From Blastomonas sp. AAP53 (GTDB taxonomy: Bacteria > Pseudomonadota > Alphaproteobacteria > Sphingomonadales > Sphingomonadaceae): DNA of 64,000 nucleotides. The translations under genes and the position numbers were made by a program. Positions 55,033-63,905 of this stretch are shown piece by piece; within the stretch, counting starts at the first letter, position 1; the number at the start of each line of letters is the position of its first letter. The notes beneath the pieces were generated by a model. The model made no database searches and was not told where the DNA came from. It saw nothing but the letters and a program-made list of their open reading frames with translations. The DNA lies in the NCBI RefSeq assembly GCF_000331245.1, contig NZ_ANFZ01000002.1, positions 286,460-350,459 on the forward strand. Reading direction: 5' to 3'.

Positions 55033-57126
55033 ATGAAGCTGTTTACCGCCAAGACCCCGCTGTGGGCCTGCGCAGCGCTTGCCCTTGCGACCCCGGCTTT
55101 CGCGAACGATGGCTACAACTTGTGGCTCGGTGAGCCGCAGCAGCAGGCAGCATCCGTTCTGGTGGAGATGACCGCCGATTCGCCGACGCTGCGGATCGCT
55201 GCCGACGAATTGCGTCGCAGCCTTCCGGCGTCAGCGGGGCCAGTGCTGCTGGCCCGGTTGGATGATCCCGCGCTGGCCGGGCTGAAGCTCGATGCAGCGG
55301 CGCTGGGTACGGAGGGCTATCGCGTCCAGCATGCCAGCCTGGGCGGACGCAATGTCACATTGGTAACCGGAGCCTCCGACCTCGGCATCCTCTACGGCAG
55401 TTTCGCGCTCGTGCGCCATTTGCGCCAGGGTGGGGACGCGGCCAGGGTCGATCTGACGTCGAACCCCCAGACCAAGCTGCGCATGCTCAACCATTGGGAC
55501 AATCTGGATGGAGTGGTGGAGCGTGGCTATTCGGGCCAGTCGCTGTGGGATTGGTGGGTGCTGCCCGATTTCAAGGATCCGCGTTACGCCGATTATGCGC
55601 GCGCCAATGCCTCGATCGGCATCAACGGCACCGTGCTCAACAATGTCAACGCCAAGGCCGAGAGCCTGACCGCACCCTATATCGCCAAGGCGGCGGCGCT
55701 GGCGGACGTCTTCCGGCCCTATGGCATCAAGGTCTATCTGTCGGCGCGCTTTTCGGCCCCGATCGAGATCGGCGGCCTGAAAACCGCCGATCCGCGCGAC
55801 CCCGCAGTGGCGGCCTGGTGGAAGGCCAAGGCCGATGAGATCTACCGCGCCATTCCCGATTTCGGCGGGTTCCTGGTCAAGGCCAACAGCGAGGGCCAGC
55901 CCGGCCCGCGCGACTATGGCGCAAGCCATGGCGATGGTGCCAACATGCTGGCAGCCGCGGTCAAGCCGCACGGCGGCATCGTGATGTGGCGGGCGTTCGT
56001 CTATGCCGATACCGACCCCGAAGACCGCGCCAAACAGGCCTATACCGAGTTCAAGCCGCTCGACGGCACATTCGCGGACAATGTGCTGGTGCAGGTGAAG
56101 AACGGCGCGATCGATTTCCAGCCGCGCGAACCCTTCCATCCGCTGTTCGGCGCAATGCCCAAAACACCGTTGGTTGCAGAGTTTCAGATCACCAAGGAAT
56201 ATCTCGGGTTCGCGACGCATCTGGCGTATCTCGGCCCGATGTTTGAGGAGGTGCTCGATGCGCCGACCGGCGTTCGTCGGGGCGAGACGGTGGCGTCGGT
56301 GGTGACCGGCAAGGCCGACGGCCATGCGCTCAGCGGTATGGCGGGCGTCGCCAATATCGGGCGCGATCGTGACTGGTCGGGTGGCACGTTCAATCAGGCC
56401 AACTGGTATGTGTTCGGACGGCTGGCGTGGGACCCGACACTGTCGTCGGAGGCGATCGCACGCGAATGGGCGGCGCAGACCTATGGGACCGACCCTGTCG
56501 TGATCGACACCGTCGTTGCGATGATGATGCGCTCGCGCGAGGCTGTGGTCGATTATACCGGTCCGCTGGGGCTGGCGCACCTGTTTGCCACCGGCCATCA
56601 TTATGGTCCCGGCCCTTGGGTGTCGGATCTGGCGCGGCCCGAATGGAACCCGGTCTATTACCACCGCGCCGACAGCCAGGGCATCGGTTTCGACCGCACC
56701 CGCACCGGCAGCAATGCGGTCGCGCAATATGCGCCATCGCTCGCCAAACGCTACGCTGACCCGAAGACCACACCGGTCGAAGAGCTGCTGTGGTTCCACC
56801 ATCTGCCCTGGGACTACACAATGCCCGGCGGCAATACTTTGTGGGAAGAGCTGGTCCGCCGCTATGATCGCGGCGTGGCCGAAGTCACAGCGATGCGCCA
56901 GCAATGGGCGACGCTCAAGCCCCGAATCGATGCCGAGCGCTGGACCAAGACCGACGCGTTTCTGGGCGTGCAGCAGCGCGAGGCGCAATGGTGGCGCGAT
57001 GCGAGCCTCGCATACTGGATGTCGCTCAATGGCCTGCCGCTGCCGGCAGGATCGGCAGCGCCGCAGCAGACCCTCGAGTTTTACAAGAAGCAGAGCTTCC
57101 CGTTCGCTCCCGGCAACCCGAAATAG
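55033..57126 (+). CDS. Alpha-glucuronidase, glycoside hydrolase family 67
   Basis: 697 aa from the ATG at 55033, preceded by GGGAGAGGAA. Signal peptide (LWACAALALATPAFAND). N-terminal beta/alpha domain, then the barrel with NHWDNLDGVVERGYSGQSLW, HYLS-like strand VYLSARFSAPIEIGG, catalytic Glu in VKANSEGQPGPRDYGASHG and Asp/Glu in KNGAIDFQPREPFHPLFG. A C-terminal helical domain has WYVFGRLAWDP and HHYGPGPWV. It cleaves 4-O-methyl-glucuronic acid from the non-reducing end of xylo-oligosaccharides. Divergent from the GH3-manD-transporter operon. Confidence 0.95.
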   Translation: MKLFTAKTPLWACAALALATPAFANDGYNLWLGEPQQQAASVLVEMTADSPTLRIAADELRRSLPASAGPVLLARLDDPALAGLKLDAAALGTEGYRVQHASLGGRNVTLVTGASDLGILYGSFALVRHLRQGGDAARVDLTSNPQTKLRMLNHWDNLDGVVERGYSGQSLWDWWVLPDFKDPRYADYARANASIGINGTVLNNVNAKAESLTAPYIAKAAALADVFRPYGIKVYLSARFSAPIEIGGLKTADPRDPAVAAWWKAKADEIYRAIPDFGGFLVKANSEGQPGPRDYGASHGDGANMLAAAVKPHGGIVMWRAFVYADTDPEDRAKQAYTEFKPLDGTFADNVLVQVKNGAIDFQPREPFHPLFGAMPKTPLVAEFQITKEYLGFATHLAYLGPMFEEVLDAPTGVRRGETVASVVTGKADGHALSGMAGVANIGRDRDWSGGTFNQANWYVFGRLAWDPTLSSEAIAREWAAQTYGTDPVVIDTVVAMMMRSREAVVDYTGPLGLAHLFATGHHYGPGPWVSDLARPEWNPVYYHRADSQGIGFDRTRTGSNAVAQYAPSLAKRYADPKTTPVEELLWFHHLPWDYTMPGGNTLWEELVRRYDRGVAEVTAMRQQWATLKPRIDAERWTKTDAFLGVQQREAQWWRDASLAYWMSLNGLPLPAGSAAPQQTLEFYKKQSFPFAPGNPK

Positions 57127-57130
57127 GCGG

Positions 57131-57937
57131 TCAGCAGCGTGTGCCGGCCGCCCAGTCGACCGCGTTGCCGATCAGCTTGCGGTGCAGGGGCTCCGAATAG
57201 CTTTGCGCCTGGTGTCCCAGCGCGGAAAATACCGAGCGACCCTTGGCGATGCAGCGTGTCCAGATGATCGGGTGGACCTTGCCCATCTTCTGCTCGGGGG
57301 CAGGGCGATAGCTCGCCTCGTCGAGCGTCGCGAGGATGCGCGTGCCTTGTCCGGTGGGGACGCGATCAAATGCGTACCACTCCTCGGTGCGGGTCCATTT
57401 GACCGGAATGCCGCGCATCACCCGGTGCCTGGGCTCGGCAACATGGATATCGCCCTGCTGAAACTGATCGGGCCTGGAGGTGTGGCCGGTAAAATGCACA
57501 CCCAGCAGCGCGTCGCGATACCAGGCCCAATCGTACGTGTGGTCACCGCCCGCGCCGTGCAGCAGCACCACTCCGCCGCCCTTTTCGATCCAGCCCCTGA
57601 AGGCCGCGCGCTGCGCGTCTGTGAAGATGTTGCCGCTGTTCGAATTGAGAACGACGACCCGGAATTTCGCCAGATCCTGCGGGTTCATGATCGCCGCGTT
57701 TTCGGTCGCGAACACATCGCGTCCTCCCTCGCGGACGATCTGCTCGACGGCCGCAGTGGCCGCGACGATCTGTTCGTCATCGCGAAAGCCATTGGTTTTC
57801 GACAGCACCAGCACCGCCCCGCGCTTCAGGGACGGCACCTGCGGCGCGACCTCGTCCATCACCGGCGTCGGCCAGTATTTGGGGTTCTTGACATAAGCCA
57901 CCTGTTGCAGCGCCATCGCCAGCAGGATTTCGATCAT
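57131..57937 (-). CDS. ThuA-domain protein
   Basis: 268 aa. The ThuA fold (class I glutamine amidotransferase-like) is read from GAVLVLSKTNGFRDDEQIVAA, VVVLNSNSGNIFTDAQRAAF, IEKGGGVVLLHGAGG, and the C-terminal HPIIWTRCIAKGRSVFSALGHQ. Members are tied to trehalose and other carbohydrate use and may bind or modify disaccharides; the reaction is not established. Convergent with alpha-glucuronidase (4-bp gap) and divergent from the LacI regulator gene, so it could be regulated with it. Confidence 0.82.
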   Translation of the reverse strand: MIEILLAMALQQVAYVKNPKYWPTPVMDEVAPQVPSLKRGAVLVLSKTNGFRDDEQIVAATAAVEQIVREGGRDVFATENAAIMNPQDLAKFRVVVLNSNSGNIFTDAQRAAFRGWIEKGGGVVLLHGAGGDHTYDWAWYRDALLGVHFTGHTSRPDQFQQGDIHVAEPRHRVMRGIPVKWTRTEEWYAFDRVPTGQGTRILATLDEASYRPAPEQKMGKVHPIIWTRCIAKGRSVFSALGHQAQSYSEPLHRKLIGNAVDWAAGTRC

Positions 57938-58014
57938 ATCTCGCCTTTCTTGGACGGTGCGTTTATTGGGCGCACCTTGGACCCAGGCCCGAAAGCCACC
58001 TCGTTTGCGAAAGA

Positions 58015-59094
58015 ATGCGCATGAAAGAACCTCGCGGCCCCCGGCGTCAGCGCAATGTTCCGACGATCAGCGACGTGGCGGCGCATGCCGGTGTCTCTCC
58101 CATGACGGTCAGCCGGGTGATCAACGGTGAAACCAACGTTCGCGATGAGACACGGCAAAAGGTGGAAGAGGCGATTGCTGCGCTGAATTACGCGCCAAAT
58201 GCCGCAGCGCGGACGCTCGCCGGTGGGGACGACATCCGCATCGGGCTGCTCCATTCGAACCCGTCGTTTGCCTATCTGAGCGAGTTTCTGGTGGGCAGTC
58301 TCGATCAGGCCAGTCGCAGCAATGTCCATCTGGTGGTCGAAAAGTGCGATGAGGACGGCGGCGGGGCGGCGGCGATCGATCACCTGCTGCGCGGCCGGAT
58401 CGATGGCGTGGTGTTGCCGCCACCGCTCAGCGATTCTCTGCCCATCCTGACCGCGCTCAAGGAACGCGGCATCCCTGTCGTGGCGGTGGCGACAGGCCGC
58501 GCGCCCGAATGGGCGCTGTCGGTGAGCATCGATGACCGGCAGGCGGCCTATGACATGACCCGCCACCTGATGCAGCTGGGCCATATGCGCATCGGGTTCA
58601 TCACCGGAAACCCCAACCAGACGGCCAGCGCAGAACGGCTGGAAGGCTATCGGACTGCGCTCAAGGAGGCCGGTCTGAATGCTGGCGCGGATCTGATTGC
58701 CGAGGGCCTGTTCACCTACCGCTCGGGCCTGGATGCCGCCGAGCAGCTGCTCGATCGATCCGATCCGCCGACGGCGATTTTTGCGGCCAATGACGACATG
58801 GCCGCGGCAACGGTCGCCATCGCCCACCGCAAGGGGCTCGATGTGCCGGGCGACCTGACGGTGTGCGGGTTCGATGACACCGCCCTTGCCACCACGATCT
58901 GGCCCGAGCTGACCACGATCCGCCAGCCGGTAATCGAAATGTCGCGCAGGGCGGTCGAGTTGCTGGTCCGCACCATTCGCGGCGGCAAGCTGCAGGAAGG
59001 CGAGCCGCAGAGCGTGATTGCAGATTATGAACTGATCCGCAGACAGTCCGACGCGGCCCCGCGCCGTCGCCCGACGACGCGCAAGCCGCGCTGA
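58015..59094 (+). CDS. LacI-family transcriptional regulator
   Basis: 359 aa. N-terminal HTH PTISDVAAHAGVSPMTVSRVINGETNV and hinge helix YAPNAAARTLAGG, then a periplasmic-binding-protein-like effector domain (IRIGLLHSNPSFAYLSEFL; GRIDGVVLPPPLSDSLP; MTRHLMQLGHMRIGFITG; DLTVCGFDDTALATTIWPELTTIRQP). It lies between the alpha-glucuronidase/ThuA genes and the xylose transporter operon. Four LacI-style palindromes with centre AGCGCT (one variant) sit in the surrounding promoters, making it the likely master repressor of the xylan locus, with xylose or a xylo-oligosaccharide derivative as inducer. Confidence 0.92.
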   Translation: MRMKEPRGPRRQRNVPTISDVAAHAGVSPMTVSRVINGETNVRDETRQKVEEAIAALNYAPNAAARTLAGGDDIRIGLLHSNPSFAYLSEFLVGSLDQASRSNVHLVVEKCDEDGGGAAAIDHLLRGRIDGVVLPPPLSDSLPILTALKERGIPVVAVATGRAPEWALSVSIDDRQAAYDMTRHLMQLGHMRIGFITGNPNQTASAERLEGYRTALKEAGLNAGADLIAEGLFTYRSGLDAAEQLLDRSDPPTAIFAANDDMAAATVAIAHRKGLDVPGDLTVCGFDDTALATTIWPELTTIRQPVIEMSRRAVELLVRTIRGGKLQEGEPQSVIADYELIRRQSDAAPRRRPTTRKPR

Positions 59095-59105
59095 CTGCAA
59101 GGGCA

Positions 59106-60527
59106 TCAGCCCTCCATGTCCTCCAGTTCGACGCCGCGGGTTTCCACGACCATCTTGCGCACGAAGAAGTACGAGACCGCCGCGAAGAACGCGTAGCCCA
59201 TATAGGTGAAGGCAAGGCCTGGTGAGACCGCCAGGGCAGGAAAGCTGACCGAGATCGCGGCATTGGCGATCCACTGCGCAAACCCGGCCACTGCCAGCCC
59301 CGATCCCCGGATCTGGTTCGGGAACATCTCGCCCAGCATCACCCACATGATCGGACCCCAGCTGAGGTTGAAGAAGATCACGTAGAGATTGGCCGCGATC
59401 AGCGCGATCACGCCATTATACCCCGGCAACGATACCGCCCCATCCGCACCGGTGATGGCGGTCGAGAAGGCATAGGCGACGACGCCGAGCGTCACGGCCA
59501 TGCCTGCTGACCCGAACAGCAGCAGCGGCTTGCGACCGATGCGATCGACCAGCAGGATCGTCGCAAGGCAGGCACCGATCGAGAGCACGCCCGAGAGGAT
59601 GTTGGTCTGCAACGCATAATCTTCCGAAAAGCCAACCGCTTCCCACAGGGCCGCGCCATAATAGAAGACGACATTGATGCCGACCGCCTGCTGGAACACG
59701 GCCAGCCCGATGCCGGTCCACACGATCGGACGAATCTTGCCCGAGGTCGCATCGATCAGGTCGGACAGCTTGGCGCGGTGATGGTCGGTGGCCAGGCTGT
59801 TGCGGATTTCCACGACCTTGCGGTCGGCCTCTGCCAGACCGAACAGCCGGGACAGCACGACATGGGCATCGGCCTCGCGACCGCGCGCCACCAGATAGCG
59901 GGGGCTTTCGGGGATCGCCAGCAGCGCCAGGCCATAGACCGCAGCGGGGATCGCCTGCAGCCAGAACATCCAGCGCCAGGCGGGATAGCCCATCCAGAAC
60001 TCCGCCGTCGATCCGCCCGCATAGCGCGCCAGCGCAAAGTTGGCGACGAACGCGCCGGTCAGGCCGGTGATGATCATCACCTGCTGCACGCTGGAAAGCC
60101 GGCCGCGAATGTTGGCGGGGGTCACTTCGGAGATATAGACCGGCGAGATGACGCTCGCCGCGCCGACGCCCAGTCCGCCGATGATCCGCGCGATGATGAA
60201 GATGAGCGAGGACGAAGCGGCCCCGGCCATCAGCGCGCTGACCAGGAACAGGATCGCCGACAGCAGCATCACGCCGCGACGGCCGATGCGGTCTGCCATG
60301 CGGCCAGCCCCGAAGGCGCCGATCGCAGAGCCGACCAGAATGGCGCCAACGTTGACGCCGATTCCCAGCTTGCCGAGGTCGAACGCGCTCTCCAGCCCTT
60401 TTTGCGTGCCGTTGATCACGCCCGAATCATATCCGAACATGAACCCGCCGATCGTCGCGACCGCAACGATCGCAATGATGAAGCCTATGTTGACCTGCCC
60501 TTCGGCCGGCTGCGCCACAGATGCCAT
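59106..60527 (-). CDS. MFS sugar porter, XylE-like D-xylose:H+ symporter
   Basis: 473 aa from the ATG at 60527, 6 nt after an AGCAGGG-like site; the frame is open 25 codons upstream into the SMP-30 gene end. Sugar-porter motifs: FMFGYDSGVINGTQ, GRMADRIGRRGVML, PESPRYLVARGREADA, QQAVGINVVFYYGAALWEAVG (sugar-site QQ..GIN), DRIGRKPLLLFG, and a C-terminal motif before VETRGVELE. It should import D-xylose. It is last in the FAH-SDR-SMP30 operon (16-bp gap) and convergent with lacI. Confidence 0.92.
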   Translation of the reverse strand: MASVAQPAEGQVNIGFIIAIVAVATIGGFMFGYDSGVINGTQKGLESAFDLGKLGIGVNVGAILVGSAIGAFGAGRMADRIGRRGVMLLSAILFLVSALMAGAASSSLIFIIARIIGGLGVGAASVISPVYISEVTPANIRGRLSSVQQVMIITGLTGAFVANFALARYAGGSTAEFWMGYPAWRWMFWLQAIPAAVYGLALLAIPESPRYLVARGREADAHVVLSRLFGLAEADRKVVEIRNSLATDHHRAKLSDLIDATSGKIRPIVWTGIGLAVFQQAVGINVVFYYGAALWEAVGFSEDYALQTNILSGVLSIGACLATILLVDRIGRKPLLLFGSAGMAVTLGVVAYAFSTAITGADGAVSLPGYNGVIALIAANLYVIFFNLSWGPIMWVMLGEMFPNQIRGSGLAVAGFAQWIANAAISVSFPALAVSPGLAFTYMGYAFFAAVSYFFVRKMVVETRGVELEDMEG

Positions 60528-60543
60528 TTTTCCCTGCTCCTCT

Positions 60544-61404
60544 TTATATATTGGCCGGTACCACCGGCAGGCCGGCAACGCCGGGATCGAACGAAAACAC
60601 ATTGCCTGCCAGCGGCTGATCCGCCAGCTCAGCGGCGTTCAGCCCCTTGCGCGCTGTCGTCGCAAAGGCGGTAGCCAGATTCTCGCCGCCAAACGCGATC
60701 TTGGTGACATTGGCCACCGGAAAGCGGATCGTCTGCATCAGCGTTCCTGCAGGATCGTATCGCCGCACGCCCCAACCGCCATAAAGCGCCACCCACAGGC
60801 AGCCTTCGGCATCGATCACCGAACCATCGGGATAGCCGGCACCATCCTCGATCACGACATGGCGGCGGGCAGGCCCAAGGCTGCCGTCGTTATTGATCGC
60901 CGCCTGCCAGATCGTCTTGCCCAGGGTGTCCGTGTGATACAGCGTTGGTCCATCGCGCTGGATGGCAGGGCCGTTGGTGATGACGACGGGCGGCAGTCCC
61001 GAATCGCGGCAAGTGCCTGCATCGCAGCTATAAAGCCGTCCGGACGCGAGCGTCTCGCCATCGTCCATGCTGCCGAACCACAGGCGTCCTGCCGGATCGG
61101 TCGCGGCATCGTTGAGTCGGTTGCCAGGCTGGCCTGGCTCGGGATCGTGCAGCAGGGCAAACTGCCCGCTGGCCGGATCAAACCGGTGCAGCCCGGTCTT
61201 GACGCCGGCGATCATGTCACCCCGGACCGAAGGCAGAACCCAGCCGACCTGATCGGGGGCCTGCCATTGGCGGCTGGCTCCGTCGTGCGGGGTGAAGCGA
61301 TGGATGCGCCTGCCCTTGATATCGACGAACCACAGGCCATCGCCGTGCCAGACCGGTCCTTCGCCCAGCATGGCTGCGACGGCCAGGACCGAAGTGACGG
61401 TCAT
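60544..61404 (-). CDS. SMP-30/gluconolactonase-family lactonase (xylonolactonase)
   Basis: 286 aa from the ATG at 61404, which nearly abuts the SDR stop. Six-blade propeller with metal-binding Glu in LGEGPVWHGDGLWFVDIKG, Asn in NRLNDAATDPAGRLWFGSM, Asn-rich VITNGPAIQRDGPTLYHTDT, and catalytic Asp in GYPDGSVIDAEGCLWVALYGGWGV. It hydrolyses sugar lactones such as D-xylono- or L-arabinono-lactone to the acids. Operon context with a sugar dehydrogenase before it and a xylose-type porter after it supports xylonolactonase (Caulobacter XylC role). Confidence 0.9.
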   Translation of the reverse strand: MTVTSVLAVAAMLGEGPVWHGDGLWFVDIKGRRIHRFTPHDGASRQWQAPDQVGWVLPSVRGDMIAGVKTGLHRFDPASGQFALLHDPEPGQPGNRLNDAATDPAGRLWFGSMDDGETLASGRLYSCDAGTCRDSGLPPVVITNGPAIQRDGPTLYHTDTLGKTIWQAAINNDGSLGPARRHVVIEDGAGYPDGSVIDAEGCLWVALYGGWGVRRYDPAGTLMQTIRFPVANVTKIAFGGENLATAFATTARKGLNAAELADQPLAGNVFSFDPGVAGLPVVPANI

Positions 61405-61405
61405 C

Positions 61406-62185
61406 TCAGCGCCACCCGGCATCGACGAAATACTCGTGCCCGGTGCACATCCGCGAATCGTCCGACGCGAGGAACAGCGCCATTGCAGCGACGTCGGCTG
61501 GCTGGATCCGTTCGCTCAGGCATTGCGCTGCCACGATCTCGGCCTCGCCCTCGGGCGTGTACCAGCGCTCCTGGCGCGGGGTCTGGACATTGCCGGGGAC
61601 AATCGTGGTGACGCGGATGTTGTCGCGGCCCAGATCGCGCGCCAGCCCGCGGGTCATGCCTTCGATGGCCGCCTTTGCAGTCTGGTAGAGCACCAGATCG
61701 GGCAGGCCCAGATGCCAGCTGATCGAACCGAAATTGATGATCGCACCGCCGCCTGCCGCACGCATCGCGGGAACGACCGCCTGCGCGGTGAAGAACAGGT
61801 GGCGCAGGTTGGTGGCCATGCGCTCGTCCCAATAGGCGGCGGTCACATCCATCACGTCGTGGCGATCGTCATTGGCGGCATTGTTGACCAGCACGTCGAT
61901 TCCGCCAAGCTGACCGATGACGGTGGTCATGCACGCGTTCAGCGCGTCCAGATCGCGCAGGTCGCAATGATGGTAATGGGCCCCGGCTATGGTGAGTGCG
62001 AGCGCTTCTCCTGCAGCATCATCGACATCCAGAAACGCAATGGCAGCGCCCTGCTGCGCGAACTGTTCCACCAGAGCCGCACCGATGCCGCTGGCTCCGC
62101 CGGTTATCAGCACGCGTTTGTTCGCCAGGCTGGGGTAGATCGCGCGATCCGTCCCCGCCTCGGCAGCCTTTATCTGTGTCATCAT
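61406..62185 (-). CDS. SDR-family aldose dehydrogenase (D-xylose dehydrogenase candidate)
   Basis: 259 aa classical SDR: LITGGASGIGAALVEQFA glycine motif, DVDD after the second strand (Asp preferring NAD+), VNNAANDDRHD, NFGSISWHLGLPDLVLYQTAKAA with Ser, Tyr and Lys of the catalytic triad, and a TTIVPGNVQTPRQERWYTPEGE segment. The active-site loop with SWHLG is like Caulobacter XylB-type xylose dehydrogenases. It oxidises D-xylose to the lactone. ATGA overlap with the FAH gene upstream. Confidence 0.87.
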   Translation of the reverse strand: MMTQIKAAEAGTDRAIYPSLANKRVLITGGASGIGAALVEQFAQQGAAIAFLDVDDAAGEALALTIAGAHYHHCDLRDLDALNACMTTVIGQLGGIDVLVNNAANDDRHDVMDVTAAYWDERMATNLRHLFFTAQAVVPAMRAAGGGAIINFGSISWHLGLPDLVLYQTAKAAIEGMTRGLARDLGRDNIRVTTIVPGNVQTPRQERWYTPEGEAEIVAAQCLSERIQPADVAAMALFLASDDSRMCTGHEYFVDAGWR

Positions 62186-63312
62186 GCCCCCTGAAGCAGG
62201 CCGCGTGCGGCCAGATTGGTCATCAGCGCGCTTATCCCCATCTGCCAGGGGGCCGCGTCTTGTGAAGTGATTACGCGGTTCACCAGCCGCCCGAGCTTGC
62301 CGTTTTCGATGGCGACGATGTCACCAACCTTGTGCGTGAAGCCGCGCCCGGGTTCGTCGCGATCTTCGACCGGTGCAAACAGCGTTCCCATGAACAGCAC
62401 GAAGCCGTCGGGATATTGGTGTTCGCTCAGCGTCTGGCGGACGAGGTCCAGCGGATCGCGGCTGATTTCGCGCATGTTGCTTTCGCCGCGCAGGACAAAT
62501 CCGTCCTCGCCGCGGATGGTAAGCCGGACTTCGGCCTGCCGCACATCGTCGATGGTGAAGGTGTCGTCGAACAGGCGAACCAGCGGGCCGAGCGCGCACG
62601 AGGCGTTGTTGTCCTTGGCCTTGCCCAGCAGCAGCGCCGACCGGCCTTCAAAATCGCGCAGGTTCACGTCGTTGCCGAGCATGGCACCGACCGCATCACC
62701 GGTGCTGCTGACCAGCAGCGCGACCTCGGGTTCGGGGTTGTTCCAGTGCGAATCGGAGCGCACGCCGATATCCGCGTCGGCACCGATCGATGCCAGCACG
62801 GGGGCCTTGGTAAAGACCTCGGCATCGGGGCCGATCGCCACTTCCAGATATTGCGACCACAGCCCGTCTTCGATCAACGCGGTCTTGAGGGCAGCGGCTT
62901 CCGGGGAACCCGGCACGACCGACCGGATGGAGCCGCCGATTCGGTCTTCGAGCCTCTCGCGAATCGCAGAGGCGGCGGTCCAGTCGCCCCGGGCGCGTTC
63001 TTCGATGACGCGCTCGATGGCAGAAACGGCGAAGGTGACACCGCAGGCCTTGATGCACTGCAGATCGATCGGTGCGAGCAAGGCGGTGTCGGTCAATGAA
63101 AAGCGACCCAGATGGACACCGCCCGTGCCGGTGAAATCCCTACGCTCGACCAGCGCAGCGACGGTGGGGGCGACCTGTGCCATGTCATAGGCCTCGCCGC
63201 GGATGACGAGCAAAGGGCTGGGCCCTGCTTGGGTAAGCATGCGTCCGACAAAGACGCCGGCCTCCCAGTCGTCGGGCAATGCCGACCGGATATCTTGGGG
63301 AACCCCCTCCAT
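62182..63312 (-). CDS. XylX-type FAH-fold dehydratase (2-keto-3-deoxy-D-xylonate)
   Basis: 376 aa from the ATG at 63312, 8 nt after AAGAAGG; a longer frame would start inside the operator. FAH-fold strings: APIDLQCIKACGVTFAVSAIERVIEERARGD, VGVRSDSHWNNPEPEVALLVS with metal-binding Glu residues, GNDVNLRDFEGRSALLLGKAKDNNASCALGP. The length and the conserved NDVNLRDFEG segment fit Caulobacter XylX, which turns 2-keto-3-deoxy-D-xylonate into 2-oxoglutarate semialdehyde. First of a four-gene operon. It differs from the AraD1-like protein at 38.3 kb, implying two parallel branches. Confidence 0.88.
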   Translation of the reverse strand: MEGVPQDIRSALPDDWEAGVFVGRMLTQAGPSPLLVIRGEAYDMAQVAPTVAALVERRDFTGTGGVHLGRFSLTDTALLAPIDLQCIKACGVTFAVSAIERVIEERARGDWTAASAIRERLEDRIGGSIRSVVPGSPEAAALKTALIEDGLWSQYLEVAIGPDAEVFTKAPVLASIGADADIGVRSDSHWNNPEPEVALLVSSTGDAVGAMLGNDVNLRDFEGRSALLLGKAKDNNASCALGPLVRLFDDTFTIDDVRQAEVRLTIRGEDGFVLRGESNMREISRDPLDLVRQTLSEHQYPDGFVLFMGTLFAPVEDRDEPGRGFTHKVGDIVAIENGKLGRLVNRVITSQDAAPWQMGISALMTNLAARGLLQGA

Positions 63313-63333
63313 GTGATTAGCCTTCTTGCTTTC

Positions 63334-63347
63334 TGATAGCGCTACCA
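63334..63347. promoter_or_regulatory. LacI-type operator, xylX operon
   Basis: TGATAGCGCTACCA, the same sequence as at 45321. It lies 22 bp before the start of the FAH-dehydratase gene, where binding would block transcription or early elongation. Confidence 0.7.
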
Positions 63348-63351
63348 TCAT

Positions 63352-63905
63352 GGTTTTGCGCGACTTGTCAAGCGCCCTCCAGTGGGCGGTGCAGGCTTTT
63401 GCGTGGTGCGTCCGGTTCTGCGTCCGGGGCCGACAGCCGACCTTGCGCGGTGCATCATGCGATCCGAGGGCATATGTTTGCTCGCGAAAGGGAGGGTGCG
63501 CACTCGCCAGGCCTATGCAGGACTGTTCGGGCTATGGGGTGCCATGAACCTACAGGCGTGTGGGGGCTATATAACGGTGTACTCTATATAAAGGGATCGA
63601 CCCCGTTCTGTGGCGGAGGCGCGCCATGATGCCTGGGGCGCCCGCCGCATTCTGCCGGTCTGCCTGCTCGTATATCCAGCTCGTACATATAGAGCCGTGC
63701 GGAGCTATATAGAGACGCGGTATATGGAGACAGGCTCCGCCAGACGTATCGATGGCTCCCATAAGGAAGTGTGGGCATGCGAGGGGACCAGCCGTACGAC
63801 GCCTATAGGGGAACCAATATCGTCATGGTGCGCTGATAGAGGGAATGCACAGGCAAGCAGGGCGTTTTGGCCAGGTTTGCGACGTCGGCGAAAAAAACTG
63901 CAAAA
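63352..63905. other. Gene-free region with repeated TATAT-type motifs
   Basis: No convincing reading frame, and no codon structure agrees over a useful length. Seven short AT motifs break an otherwise GC-rich stretch up to 63.94 kb: CTATATA at 63567, 63584 and 63705; GTATAT at 63670 and 63720; CATATA at 63686 and 63932. Several are followed by AGAG or GGAG. They could be promoter -10-like hexamers or stem ends of a structured leader. Confidence 0.45.
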
